Part shown: positions 8,925 through 17,993 of the stretch, piece after piece
Layout: each line of letters opens with the position of its first letter
How positions within the stretch are numbered: position 1 is the first letter of the stretch
Origin: Improbicoccus pseudotrichonymphae
GTDB lineage: Bacteria; Bacillota; Clostridia; Oscillospirales; Acutalibacteraceae
DNA: 64,000 nt
Assembly (NCBI GenBank): GCA_036322855.1
Contig: AP027924.1
Span: 868,001-932,000, forward strand
Direction: 5' to 3'
Notes under the pieces: model-generated
The model's database searches: none
The model's input: the letters and a program-made list of their open reading frames with translations, nothing else
What the model was told of the DNA's origin: nothing
Made by a program: the position numbers and the translations under genes

Positions 8925-9067
8925 TTAGTATCAACCTGCATATTGGCAAATAATTTTTGGTAATGCGAGCCACGCGCAGATGTGGTCTAGATATTTTCAC
9001 CATTTTTTGTTCCAATATTCTTATTTTTAAAATTTTAGACGCAAACATAAAAACTTACAATAACATA

Positions 9068-9096
9068 TTGACATTTTACTTTTTGTTTTTAAAATA
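9068..9096 (+). promoter_or_regulatory. Probable promoter of tyrS
   Basis: TTGACA at 9068-9073, 17 nt, then AAAATA at 9091-9096, about 30 nt before the tyrS start. The -35 is perfect and the -10 weak. No T-box specifier or antiterminator can be fitted in the short leader. Confidence 0.45.
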
Positions 9097-9124
9097 TCCT
9101 GAGAAACGTCACTGTTGGTGCTAT

Positions 9125-10336
9125 ATGAAATTAATGGAAGAATTAGAAGCTCGCGGATTACTTGCTCAAACCAGTGGGTATAATGAAATTTTGGATTTAT
9201 TTGAAAATGAAAAAGTTACCGTTTATACGGGTTTTGACCCGACGGGTGATAGCTTTCATGTTGGGCATCTTGTGCAACTTTTGACACTGCTTAGATTGCA
9301 AAGATTCGGGCATAGGATCGTTTGTTTGTTTGGTGGTGGAACTGCCATGATAGGTGATCCGTCGGCTAAAAATGAAATGAGACCTATACTGACAAAAGAG
9401 ACGATTAATAAAAATATAGAAAAGTTTAAAATGCAGGCTGCAAAATTTTTAGACATCTCTCAATGTGTGATTTTAAACAATGCCGAATGGTTATGTGGTT
9501 TGGATTATATTGATTTTTTAAGAGAGATAGGAATTCATTTTTCGGTAAATAGAATGCTTGCATCGGAATGTTATAAGAATAGGCTTAATTCGGGATTAAC
9601 ATTTTTTGAGTTAAATTATATGCTTATGCAAAGTTATGATTTTTTAATATTAAATAAAAATTATGATTGTCAGGTTCAGATTGGTGGTAGTGATCAATGG
9701 AGTAACATGCTCGCAGGTGTTGAGTTAATTAGAAAAAAAAATAAAAATAAAACGTATGCGATTTCAACAAATCTTTTGACAACTTCCGATGGCAGAAAAA
9801 TGGGGAAAACAGAAAAAGGGGCCATTTGGTTAGATTCGCAAAAAACATCGATTTATGATTTTTATCAGTATTTTAGAAACATAGATGATGGCGATGTAAT
9901 CAAATGCTTTAAGATGCTAACTATGATTAGCTTGGAAGATATAGAGAATTACGAATGCGATATCGAAAAGAATACGAACGAATTAAAGGAGCTTATGGCA
10001 TTTGAAATAACTTCGCTTGTGCATGGATGTGAAGAAGCTTCGAAGGCTCTTGACGTTTCGCGGAAAATATTTGGCAAGAAAGACTACGAACAAGTCCCAC
10101 AAGTTAATATAAAATATGACTTTTTTAAAAACGATGAGATAAAAATTACGGATCTAATAAGACTTTCAGGGTTATCTAAGTCAAATAGTGAATCTTTGAG
10201 GCTTATTAAGCAAGGCGGTATAACCATAAATGATTTGGTAATAACTGATTATGGCAAATGCTTCAAAGAAGAAGACTTAAAAAATGGCATAGTGATCAAA
10301 AAGGGCAAGAAAAGAATCATAAAATGCGTTATTTAA
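9125..10336 (+). CDS. tyrS: Tyrosyl-tRNA synthetase
   Basis: 403 residues from ATG 9125. It charges tRNA-Tyr in the cytoplasm. Class I signatures: HVGH in the HIGH position (SFHVGHLVQL near residue 45), QIGGSDQWSNM near residue 187, and the KMGKTEKG loop (KMSKS position) near residue 226. A C-terminal S4 RNA-binding domain follows (ITDLIRLSGLSKSNSESLRL, then GGITINDLVI). Length and domains match bacterial TyrRS. The open frame extends further upstream without an RBS; the conserved start MKLMEELEARGLL fixes the chosen ATG. Confidence 0.96.
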   Translation: MKLMEELEARGLLAQTSGYNEILDLFENEKVTVYTGFDPTGDSFHVGHLVQLLTLLRLQRFGHRIVCLFGGGTAMIGDPSAKNEMRPILTKETINKNIEKFKMQAAKFLDISQCVILNNAEWLCGLDYIDFLREIGIHFSVNRMLASECYKNRLNSGLTFFELNYMLMQSYDFLILNKNYDCQVQIGGSDQWSNMLAGVELIRKKNKNKTYAISTNLLTTSDGRKMGKTEKGAIWLDSQKTSIYDFYQYFRNIDDGDVIKCFKMLTMISLEDIENYECDIEKNTNELKELMAFEITSLVHGCEEASKALDVSRKIFGKKDYEQVPQVNIKYDFFKNDEIKITDLIRLSGLSKSNSESLRLIKQGGITINDLVITDYGKCFKEEDLKNGIVIKKGKKRIIKCVI

Positions 10337-10354
10337 TCTAATTGTTTAAAAACT

Positions 10355-10505
10355 TATTTTCATAGCTTTAAGTTATGTGTTTTCGGGAAATTTTTCGTGA
10401 AACAAAGAAAAATTCGAATGAATACTTGTGTATTTAGAGGATTTTTGCAAAATTTTAAAAAAATAGCCAAAAATACATGTTTTGGAAGCTGTGAAGACAA
10501 GTTTT
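10355..10505. repeat. Intergenic repeat family 2, copy 2
   Basis: About 150 bp between convergent tyrS and the phage protease gene. The left end TTTCATAGCTTTAAGTTATG and the right end GGAAGCTGTGAAGACAAG are imperfect inverted repeats. The interior GCAAAATTTTAAAAAAATAG matches the copies at 248, 29583 and 42296. Confidence 0.65.
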
Positions 10506-11455
10506 TATATCTTATAAGTCGTATCGTCTGTTTTGTTAACTAATTTTGTTCTTGCAAGTTGTGGTGAAAAATTGAATTTATTTATCTTGTTTTCCAAAAG
10601 ATTTTTATATTCCTCGAGCTCTTCGAATGTAAATTTTCTGACTATTTTTTCATAAAATTTGCTCATTGATTTATTTTCTGTCAGGAATATATATTTATTT
10701 ACTTTTTTAAGCGTATCTTCTTCATATATTTTACCTATTTGGGCGTAAAATTTTTCATTATCTGAGTCTTTTTTTATTTTTGCATTACTTTCAACATCGC
10801 AATGTTTTATTACACCTGCGTTCTTTTGGCTCGGAACAACTACAAATGACCATTCGTAAGCATCTGTCGGACAATCCAGAATAACATGGCAACATTTCGA
10901 ATTATAAACATTTGATTTCAAGTGATCACATTCTTTTATTTTTTTACCGCAAATAGAGCATATGTTATTTTTTACAGCACAATGAATACTTATTTCTTTT
11001 TTTATTCCGGAATCTAAATTTAAAATCGTGTCTGAATTCGATTTAGATCTTGGAATATACGCTCTAGCATAAAGTCTTTTATAGGGCATATTTAAAGAAT
11101 TGAATTTATCATTGAACGTCTGAACATAACACTTAAAAATTCTCGCTATTTGATTTCCGGATTTTAAATTATGATCTGTTATTCCAGTTTTTCCGACAAA
11201 AAGAATGCTAAGTTTTTCAAGAGCCTCATCACTGAATCTTTCAAAATCTCTGTCTATTTCGTTATCGCAAAGTATCAAAGAAAAAATATATATTTCACTT
11301 TCTTCAAAATGTCTTTTGGTGAATTTATTCACCAATTCAATTTCATTATTTTTTTCTTTTTCTTCTTCTCCGGGTACATCTTTTAATATAAATCCTTCGC
11401 CTGATTTTATTACCAAATTTTCATCATATTTAGTTTTCAATTTTATTCCCTCCAT
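10505..11455 (-). CDS. Phage prohead-protease-like protein
   Basis: About 311-316 residues. It resembles the capsid maturation protease that follows the portal gene in many Firmicutes tailed phages. Seen here: GKTGITDHNLKSGNQIARIF (about 92-111, with a candidate catalytic His), a KEISIHCAV segment (about 153-161, with a candidate Ser), a CxxC...C...H zinc-knuckle-like stretch (CSICGKKIKECDH), then YEWSFVVVPSQKNAGVIKH. ATG 11455 overlaps the portal gene by 26 nt; a TTG at 11440 preceded by GGAGGG is an equally good start. No capsid, terminase or tail genes follow, so this is part of a two-gene remnant. Intact frames suggest recent decay or retention. Confidence 0.65.
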   Translation of the reverse strand: MEGIKLKTKYDENLVIKSGEGFILKDVPGEEEKEKNNEIELVNKFTKRHFEESEIYIFSLILCDNEIDRDFERFSDEALEKLSILFVGKTGITDHNLKSGNQIARIFKCYVQTFNDKFNSLNMPYKRLYARAYIPRSKSNSDTILNLDSGIKKEISIHCAVKNNICSICGKKIKECDHLKSNVYNSKCCHVILDCPTDAYEWSFVVVPSQKNAGVIKHCDVESNAKIKKDSDNEKFYAQIGKIYEEDTLKKVNKYIFLTENKSMSKFYEKIVRKFTFEELEEYKNLLENKINKFNFSPQLARTKLVNKTDDTTYKI

Positions 11456-12596
11456 AGGAATTTCTAAGCTTATTTAATTCGGCTTCGGTTTTTGCATTAA
11501 TTAGATCGGTTTGAGCTAATCTCAATTTATCTCTTAATTTTATTGGTTGCCATAAAATTTCAGATGTATCTTCTTCTCCTTTCAAAGCAAAATAATAAAA
11601 TGTTATTTTTTTAATCACCGGTTCCAATATTCTTCTATAACCCTCAAGCTCAGATGCTAAAAGATCAGATTGTTGTTCTGACATTGATTCGGTGGTACTC
11701 CAAGAAAGCCCCAAAAGAAATGGAGGAATCGAAAGTTTACTTAAAATCTGTTCGAGTATTTGCCTAACAGGAATATGACTGTCCAAAACTTGGCTGTCTG
11801 CTCCTATGACTTTTGCATTCGAATCTCCTATACTTATGAAATCATTTTGTTCCGAACTGTTGAAAACCATCGACCATTGTTTTGCAATTTCTTTAGCATG
11901 TTCTTCGTGCACAAAATTTTCATTAGGTGGTTTATATGACAAAATATATCTTGTATTCCCTATTCTTTCCCAATTCTGATTTATAGCTTCAAATATTTTT
12001 AAAAGAATTGAACTTAAATACGGCATTCCTTTTAGTATTGAATTTCCATAAATCTGTCCCGGCTCCGGATTCAGAGTTGAAATAAAGATTAAATCTTTTT
12101 CTTTTATTTTTTTGAGGAATCCATTTTCTTTTTTGAAAATTAAAATATCTAAAGGATTATTACTTTCTTTTAAAACTATGTCACTTATCGAAGCATTATA
12201 AAGTGCTTCTATTTTTTGTTCATGAATATTAACAACAATTTCACCTATGGATGTACCATAAGTCAATAATTGATTCATGTATGCAAAAATAAAAGAATTA
12301 ATACCCATGCTGCAGGAACCAATTTTCACAGTTTTAAGAAAATTGTTTATTTTTGCTTCTTTTGATTTATCCGAATGACGTATATCAAATTCTCCTATTA
12401 ATCTTATTATTTTAGTTATAGCAGCATCAATTATAGGTATTGCTTGTTTTATAAAAAAATAAACGTTTATTTCATTTCTGCTTATGAACAAATTTTTATT
12501 TTTAGCAATAAAAAAATCCAAGCCGTTTTGTAAATTATTCTTCGTTGCAGAAGTCTGCACCAATATTCTCTTTTTATTTTTATTTTTGTGTGTCAT
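11430..12596 (-). CDS. Phage portal protein
   Basis: About 388 residues from ATG 12596, which follows an AGGTGA box (a GTG at 12608 is inside that box). Portal proteins form the dodecameric DNA gate of tailed-phage heads. Supporting pattern: a long helical region with AYMNQLLTYGTSIGEIVVN near residue 105, a KEKDLIFISTLNPEPGQIYGNSILKG stretch typical of portals near 165-190, QILEQILSKLSIPPFLLGL near 280, and a helical tail. It is translationally overlapped with the protease gene. Both frames are open although the rest of the phage is absent, so either the loss is recent or the pair has another use. Confidence 0.75.
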   Translation of the reverse strand: MTHKNKNKKRILVQTSATKNNLQNGLDFFIAKNKNLFISRNEINVYFFIKQAIPIIDAAITKIIRLIGEFDIRHSDKSKEAKINNFLKTVKIGSCSMGINSFIFAYMNQLLTYGTSIGEIVVNIHEQKIEALYNASISDIVLKESNNPLDILIFKKENGFLKKIKEKDLIFISTLNPEPGQIYGNSILKGMPYLSSILLKIFEAINQNWERIGNTRYILSYKPPNENFVHEEHAKEIAKQWSMVFNSSEQNDFISIGDSNAKVIGADSQVLDSHIPVRQILEQILSKLSIPPFLLGLSWSTTESMSEQQSDLLASELEGYRRILEPVIKKITFYYFALKGEEDTSEILWQPIKLRDKLRLAQTDLINAKTEAELNKLRNSYGGNKIEN

Positions 12597-12699
12597 TAAC
12601 AAATTCACCTATAAGTAATATTTCAAAATCAAAAATTTAGTTTTTGCAGGCTAAATTTATTTATTGAAAGTAAACTTTAATTTGATTTCCATGCGCCAG

Positions 12700-13025
12700 G
12701 GTAAAATCCCACCGTCTTCAGACGGTTAACTTTAGCAATAAAAGTTCTGATAAAATATGGAGTATGAGGTGAAAAAATGACAAATATATACGTGGTAACC
12801 ATGCAATGCATGATATAAAATATCACATAGTGCTGGATACGAAATGCCGGTCAAATATTAACAGGGAAAATAGCGAAAAGAACAAGAGAATTGATTGCAA
12901 GTGTGTAAAAACATTGAATGTAAAAAGTACAATAGAAGGAAACACAGGGGAAGATCATATACACATGTCAGTGTCAGCCTCAACACGAATAGTACCAAGT
13001 AAACTTGCAATTTCTAAAAGGTAAG
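12700..13025 (+). mobile_element. IS200/IS605-type TnpA remnant
   Basis: It starts with a hairpin CCGTCTTCAGACGG (about 12711-12724) like the subterminal hairpins recognised by Y1 transposases. It continues with degraded coding for HAMHDIKYHIVLDTK and GEDHIHMSVSAST, which match the TnpA patterns H-x-x-Y/H-D-x-K-Y-H and the metal-binding HxH. The catalytic Tyr region is missing. Confidence 0.75.
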
Positions 13026-13027
13026 GT

Positions 13028-13150
13028 CATCTTATTTCTCTTTCACCCATTTCTTTAGATTTCTTCCAAACGAGTATTTTTAAAAATAAATCAAAAAACA
13101 CCGGAACATACTTTATGTATGTGAGGATTTTTTTGATTTTTAATCTTTAG
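13028..13150. repeat. Repeat family 3 copy plus hairpin-derived flank
   Basis: TTTCTCTTTCACCCATTTCT at 13037 matches the flank of the hairpins upstream of loci B and E. It is followed by CAAAAAACACCGGAACATAC then TTTATGTATGTGAGG, an imperfect palindrome also present in reverse near 57345-57400 and, more diverged, near 23755-23800. Confidence 0.55.
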
Positions 13151-13445
13151 AAAAGACGAAGTTTAGAGAGGAATCTAATAAAAGAAACGGATGAAAAAGA
13201 AATAAGCGGCATTAGTCAAATCACAATTAATAGATATTTAGCAGAAATGCGACGAATTATATATATCCATCAAATTGTATTTAATAAATAATTAGTTTTC
13301 AATTTATATAGCAATTCTATTATGAATTAGATCTCATTTGCACGAAATAAAGAATCGAAAATGAACACTCAAGGCGAAGATAAAAGAAATATACATTCTA
13401 CTACCGGCAAAACACGGTGAACTGGAATACAAAAATTCATGCGAT
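13150..13445. other. Mobile-element debris
   Basis: No intact gene. 13180-13260 reads roughly as a degraded transposase-type segment (SGISQITINRYLAEMR in one plus-strand frame). 13335-13440 contains GCACGAAATAAAG and CGGAATACAAAAATTCAT-like words that match parts of the IS5-type copies at 5800 and 49630, so it is a third, very short IS5 remnant. Confidence 0.45.
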
Positions 13446-13447
13446 GA

Positions 13448-14401
13448 TTATATCTCATCATCTGTTTCATCAGACTCTATTACTATTTCTGATAAATACG
13501 GCGCCAGCTCCCGAGAAATAAGAAAATAAATAGTACTACCATCAATTTCAACTTCAACGCAAGCATTAACCAGACAAAGTTCAGAACTGTTTTTCTGATT
13601 CTCCAATAACTTACATGCATATGCCACAACACCGCCAATGGTTAAATCAACATAATTACCTAAAAGATAAGTTAAAAAAGAATTCTCGCCTTTACCAATT
13701 TCGACAATAAATTTAGAATAATCACTTAATTCATCGATTTGTTTTTCGCAATCAAACCTAAGCTCTACTTGCGACAAAATTTCACTTTTATCTAGTGTAA
13801 TTTCATCTACAAATTTAAGTATTCCCCCATAATCTTCTATTTTGACAACTAAATTCTTAAAACCTATTATACCATTTTTGTTTTTTTCTCCTATGCTGTG
13901 AGTTAAATAACTTTTATTTCCAATTTTGACCCCTTCAGAATCAATTTTAGGTTCAGTTACCCCAGGTTCATTCTTAAGAAGTTTATTCTTAGGAGGTTCA
14001 GCATTAGATTCAAATTTCTTAATTCCAATTACATATTTAATTGCATCATATATAACTAAAGTACCAACGCCTAAGACACTAATGCCAGCAATAGTTTTAG
14101 CTAAACTTGAAAGACATTTAGATTTATCAACCGCATCGCCCTTTTTACTTTCATTTTCATTTTTATCTTCGTCGTTTTCTTTAACATTACTTTTATCTTC
14201 CGATACTTTAACGTCATCCCCGCATTTCATTGCTCCAACAGTTTCCTTGCTGCTATCTACAAGTTGACCATCAGACCCAACAGCCCCAACAAAAGACTGA
14301 CAACACATAGTAACAGCCAAAATAGAAGATATTATTTTATTGTTTTTATTAATCTTCTTGCTATTTTTATTTTCACCTATTCCATTGCTTTCTTTTTTCA
14401 T
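13448..14401 (-). CDS. Modular cassette protein, locus A (unknown C-terminal domain)
   Basis: 317 residues from the inner ATG. Residues 1-22 are Lys/Asn-rich, 23-41 (IISSILAVTMCCQSFVGAV) are hydrophobic like a signal peptide, and 42-95 form an acidic Lys/Asp/Glu linker. 99-119 is a transmembrane helix, and the rest (130-317) is a soluble domain I do not recognise. Its tail (EVEIDGSTIYFLISRELAPYLSEIV) weakly resembles the tail of locus D. The N-terminal third is nearly identical to loci B, D and E. Its ATG overlaps the stop of the upstream leader (ATGA at 14401-14398), so expression may be coupled to leader translation. Gaining two GA units or losing one would fuse leader and body. Membrane-anchored surface or effector role is inferred. 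Confidence 0.7.
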   Translation of the reverse strand: MKKESNGIGENKNSKKINKNNKIISSILAVTMCCQSFVGAVGSDGQLVDSSKETVGAMKCGDDVKVSEDKSNVKENDEDKNENESKKGDAVDKSKCLSSLAKTIAGISVLGVGTLVIYDAIKYVIGIKKFESNAEPPKNKLLKNEPGVTEPKIDSEGVKIGNKSYLTHSIGEKNKNGIIGFKNLVVKIEDYGGILKFVDEITLDKSEILSQVELRFDCEKQIDELSDYSKFIVEIGKGENSFLTYLLGNYVDLTIGGVVAYACKLLENQKNSSELCLVNACVEVEIDGSTIYFLISRELAPYLSEIVIESDETDDEI

Positions 14402-14463
14402 AGAGAGATCCTCTCTCTCGAATTGAGAGAATTCATGAGAGATTTGATAAACTTATTTTTCAT
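14398..14463 (-). CDS. Leader peptide of locus A (21 aa)
   Basis: Reads MKNKFIKSLMNSLNSRERISL and stops at TGA overlapping the locus A ATG. It follows the GGAGGT box about 7 nt upstream, by far the best RBS at this locus. The same leader occurs at B, D and E, and is fused to the body in D and C, which supports real translation from this ATG. Confidence 0.6.
   Translation of the reverse strand: MKNKFIKSLMNSLNSRERISL
14411..14419 (-). repeat. Short GA tract in locus A leader
   Basis: About four GA units on the coding strand, the shortest tract in the family. The distance from leader ATG to body ATG is 62 nt (2 modulo 3), so the two frames are out of register here. Confidence 0.8.
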
Positions 14464-14494
14464 AATTTTACCTCCAAAAGTGCTGGTAAAATGA

Positions 14495-14522
14495 ATTATA
14501 GCATTTTGAATTTTGCTGTCAA
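14495..14522 (-). promoter_or_regulatory. Sigma-A-type promoter of locus A
   Basis: On the minus strand TTGACA (14522-14517), 16 nt, TATAAT (14500-14495). The block from -35 through -10 (GCAAAATTCAAAATGC spacer) is shared with loci B, C, D and E. Confidence 0.75.
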
Positions 14523-15042
14523 TAAGATAATAAAAATAATTTTAAAATAACAGACTTCATGGTAAAGCTCTAATATTTGCAAATTCTTTAAAAAGATTGC
14601 ATTAAATTGCAGTAAATTGCATTGTATTGCAGTAAATATTCATGATACTATTAAAATGTGAAGGTATAATAAAATAAATTATATTTTCAAAGTTACTTCT
14701 TAAAAGTTCTGCTTTGTCCAATGTTTTTTCAAATGATAAAAATAACAAAATAAGTATTCCAGCAAATATTTGCCGGATTTTTTTATGCACAATTATAGCC
14801 AGAAGGGGTTGTTCATATGGAAAAATCTTGCAAGTATTGCTAAAACATACAGATAGTACAATTTCGAGTTTTTACAAATTTGTCATAATGTTCCAATTAA
14901 TAAAGTTAATAAAATTAATGATAATGATGAACTTAATTTAGATTCAAGCAACTTGTTGACTGTTTGTAGCTATCATCACAAGCTTTTGTGAAAGTGGTGA
15001 AGGACTTTCACATCTAATAATCGCTAACGTTTTGGGCACATA
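14523..15042. other. Gene-poor AT-rich gap
   Basis: About 520 bp without a convincing gene. 14600-14640 has an imperfect tandem of TTGCA(T/G)TAAA-type words. A short plus-strand frame at 14714-14941 has no RBS and no recognisable family. Confidence 0.4.
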
Positions 15043-15077
15043 CAATAAAACTTGCTCGGTTTAAAATCGAGCAAGTT
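15043..15077 (-). terminator. Intrinsic terminator of the NPKTG protein gene
   Basis: AACTTGCTCG and CGAGCAAGTT form a perfect 10-bp stem. On the minus strand it is followed by TTTTATTG, and it lies about 20 nt after the stop at 15099. Confidence 0.75.
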
Positions 15078-15098
15078 GTTTTTGAAATTTAATTCAAT

Positions 15099-16397
15099 TT
15101 AAACATGGTTAACATATCTATATTTGCGTTTTTTACCTAAAACAAACATTAAAGATAGCGATACAAGTGATGCTATTATTAAATTGCAAGGCAACGCACT
15201 TCCAGTTTTAGGATTACTTATTTTTTCAGATGCTGATAATTCATCGACTATAGCATAAGGACTAAAGTGAGTTGTTTGGAAAACATAATACTTTTTATTT
15301 TCATGTTGTTCTACTTTGTCATCATTAAATATTTCATCCTTCCCTTCTGAAACAAAATTGACATGAATTTGATCTACACTATCGTAATGTGACGGAATTT
15401 CTAACCAAACCTCAACTTTTCCATTTGGTTGAAGCTCTTTTCCATATGGATCGGTGACTTTTATGTCATATCCGAGGAAATGTTCAACTTCTGAGAAATT
15501 GTCTATATTTTTTTTGTACCATTCGTCGTTGTCTTCGGCCTTTTTTGCCACTAATCTTGATCCTTCCGGAAAAACATTTTCGGTTGCTCGAACTCTTACA
15601 CCATTTGACCATTGGTCGAATGTGTAATTTATGTTTTCGGTATTATCACTGTTATTTTTTAATAAATCCAAAACTTCGCTTACATCTTCTGTAATTTCAA
15701 CTTCACCAAAACTTAAATCTAAAATTCCGGCATATGGTACGAATTCTGATATTGGCACAACAGCAACTTTATTTTCTTTGGTTTTAAACCATGCTTTATT
15801 GTCTGTTACACCTAATTCACCTTGACTTCCAACTACCACATGAAATGAGTCATCTACTGCAGAATTTTCTCTAGTAGTTATGCCTGCAGGAGAAAAAACT
15901 GAACTAAAATTAAATCCGTTACGTGCGAGCCCAATAAGGAAATTAATTAAATTTCCTCTAACAATGAGAGATATTGATACGGCACCATAACTCCCGGACA
16001 TAGCTCCTTCCCCATCGAACGCTATTGAGATTTCTTTATTATTTAGCATCGCTTTTGTTTCATCAGTAGCAGCTTGAGCTAAATCTTTTGGTAGTAAACC
16101 CGCAAAATTTGCAACTGCGGAGATATTTCCAGACACTTTGACCTTTGAAGCATTTACAGCATCTACACTCAAAGGAATTTTGATCGTGACGGGTAAATTA
16201 AATGTTACGTCTATAGGTTCACCACTTACATTTGCGTCGCCATAATCATGATAACTTACCTTAAAAGGTATGTTACCTGACAAAGTTACCGGTATTACCT
16301 TACCATTGGCCTCGGACTTCACTAAATCGTAAAATCCCAACGTAAATGCAAATAACAAACATAACAATAATGAATAGATTTTTTTAGAAATTGACAT
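15099..16397 (-). CDS. NPKTG-anchored secreted wall protein
   Basis: 432 residues. The N-terminal signal peptide covers about 1-30 (KKIYSLLLCLLFAFTLGFY). A large beta-rich ectodomain follows, then an Ig-like module ending THFSPYAIVDE. The C-terminal sorting signal has NPKTG at 395-399, a hydrophobic stretch to about 420 and the basic tail KKRKYRY. NPxTG-type signals are processed by class B sortases, and such an enzyme is encoded at 37776-38699, so they are likely partners although 21 kb apart. The RBS AGAGGTGA lies just upstream of the ATG. Ligand unknown; adhesion or a wall-surface structure is plausible. The only clear sortase substrate in the window. Confidence 0.8.
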   Translation of the reverse strand: MSISKKIYSLLLCLLFAFTLGFYDLVKSEANGKVIPVTLSGNIPFKVSYHDYGDANVSGEPIDVTFNLPVTIKIPLSVDAVNASKVKVSGNISAVANFAGLLPKDLAQAATDETKAMLNNKEISIAFDGEGAMSGSYGAVSISLIVRGNLINFLIGLARNGFNFSSVFSPAGITTRENSAVDDSFHVVVGSQGELGVTDNKAWFKTKENKVAVVPISEFVPYAGILDLSFGEVEITEDVSEVLDLLKNNSDNTENINYTFDQWSNGVRVRATENVFPEGSRLVAKKAEDNDEWYKKNIDNFSEVEHFLGYDIKVTDPYGKELQPNGKVEVWLEIPSHYDSVDQIHVNFVSEGKDEIFNDDKVEQHENKKYYVFQTTHFSPYAIVDELSASEKISNPKTGSALPCNLIIASLVSLSLMFVLGKKRKYRYVNHV

Positions 16398-16558
16398 TAA
16401 AAAATCACCTCTTACTCATTTTTTATAAAATAAATATTAAAATATAATAATACTTTAATAGTCACCTCGTCGTTTAAAACTCAGTGCAAAAATTATTATA
16501 TAAAATAAATATAATTAGTCAAATTTAATTTCAAAATATATGTAATTTTTATAAAAAA

Positions 16559-17989
16559 TTATGAAAACAGGCTATTTACTATATCTTTAAAATGATTTCC
16601 TCTTTCTTCGTAATTTTTGTACATGTCAAAACTGGCGCTTGCCGGCGAAAGCACTATGCTGTCATTTTCTTCGGCAACGTTCCAGGCCTGTTTTACGGCG
16701 TCTTCCATACTGGCAATTTTAATAATTTTTAATTTCTTTTTATCGAATTTTCTAATAGACATTTCTATTTTTTTCGCGGTTTGCCCCATTAGAATTAAAA
16801 TTTTTACATTAGTTTTCTCTTTGCAAATTTCTTCGGCCAAAATATCGTAACATAGATTTTTATCGTATCCTCCACAAATAAGAATTATATTTTTAAATAC
16901 TTTTAAGCTCCCTTCTATGGTTCGTGTAGGAGTTGATGCTATAGAGTCATTATAAAATTTGATTTTATTTAATTCTCTTACAAACTCGATTCTGTGTTCT
17001 ACTCCGGAAAATTCTTTTGCGGTTTTTGCTATAGCTTTTTTGATTTTTTCTATGTTATTTTCAAATTCTGATTTTTTAATATAAAAACACAAAACAGCAC
17101 CAATAGCTGCCAAAAAATTTTTTAAATTGTGTTCTCCTATTATCTTTATTTCTTTTTTGTCGATTATATTTATATTTTGTCTTTTATATTTGAAAACTAT
17201 TATGTCTTTTTTATTTACGCATAAATAATTTTCAAAATTATTTTTATTTATTTTGTTTTTTGTACTGAAAAATAAAGTTTTACCCGGTGTTTGTTCTTGA
17301 AAATTTAAAGTATTTTTATTTTCGTAGTTAAGAATAAGAAAAGAATTTTTGTTTTGATACTTAAATATATTTTTTTTGGCATCAATATATTCGTCTAAAC
17401 TTTTATGTATGTCCAAATGATTAGGAGATAAATTCGTTATTATGGATATGTCTGGGCTTTGCTTCATTGAAATTAACTGGAAACTTGAAAGTTCTGAGAT
17501 AATTGTATCTTTCTCTTGAATATCATCAATAAATGATAATAAAGGATATCCGTTATTTCCTCCCAAAAGCACCTTAAGATTCAAATTTTTAAATATCTCA
17601 AAAATGATGGTTGAAGTTGTTGTTTTGCCATCACTTCCCGTAATTCCTATCGTTGTGTTTTTGGAAAATCTAAAAAATATTTCAGTTTCAGATGTAATTT
17701 CCGAACCGTCTATCAAACGCGCTTTTTCGATTTCCGGCATGCTATAAGAAATTCCGGGCGAACGAAAAATTATATCTGCATATATATGTTTTAAATAATC
17801 CTCTCCCAAATACCAATTTATATTTTTGTTATTGCTTAGAGAATCACAATTCAATTTTTCGGATCTATCGCAAACAGAAAATGGAATGTTAAATTCTGAA
17901 AGCATGCGAGCCACAACCAAATTGCTTTTGGCCAACCCAAGCAAAGTTATTTTTTTATCTTTTAAATAATTTATAATCTCATTTTTCAT
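16559..17989 (-). CDS. murD: UDP-N-acetylmuramoylalanine-D-glutamate ligase
   Basis: 476 residues. Cytoplasmic ligase that adds D-Glu to UDP-MurNAc-L-Ala using ATP, so the cell retains peptidoglycan synthesis. Visible motifs: the N-terminal Rossmann-like LLGLAKSNLVVARML, the ATP loop GITGSDGKTTT near residue 114, SSFQLISM, NLSPNHLDIH near 186, GEHNLKNFLAAIGA near 280, HRIEFV near 330 and FYNDSIASTPTRT near 342. Length is normal. It starts 4 nt after the ymdB stop, so the two form an operon. No other mur gene is adjacent. Confidence 0.95.
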   Translation of the reverse strand: MKNEIINYLKDKKITLLGLAKSNLVVARMLSEFNIPFSVCDRSEKLNCDSLSNNKNINWYLGEDYLKHIYADIIFRSPGISYSMPEIEKARLIDGSEITSETEIFFRFSKNTTIGITGSDGKTTTSTIIFEIFKNLNLKVLLGGNNGYPLLSFIDDIQEKDTIISELSSFQLISMKQSPDISIITNLSPNHLDIHKSLDEYIDAKKNIFKYQNKNSFLILNYENKNTLNFQEQTPGKTLFFSTKNKINKNNFENYLCVNKKDIIVFKYKRQNINIIDKKEIKIIGEHNLKNFLAAIGAVLCFYIKKSEFENNIEKIKKAIAKTAKEFSGVEHRIEFVRELNKIKFYNDSIASTPTRTIEGSLKVFKNIILICGGYDKNLCYDILAEEICKEKTNVKILILMGQTAKKIEMSIRKFDKKKLKIIKIASMEDAVKQAWNVAEENDSIVLSPASASFDMYKNYEERGNHFKDIVNSLFS

Positions 17990-17993
17990 TTTG

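Noticed and set aside
8925..9124. T-box leader for tyrS
   Set aside because: The promoter leaves only about 25-30 nt of leader, too short for a T-box.
12806..13024. Intact TnpA transposase
   Set aside because: It lacks the catalytic Tyr region and the start; only HxH-type and N-terminal motifs remain.
14714..14941. 75-codon plus-strand ORF
   Set aside because: No RBS, unusual composition for this genome's proteins and no recognisable motif.
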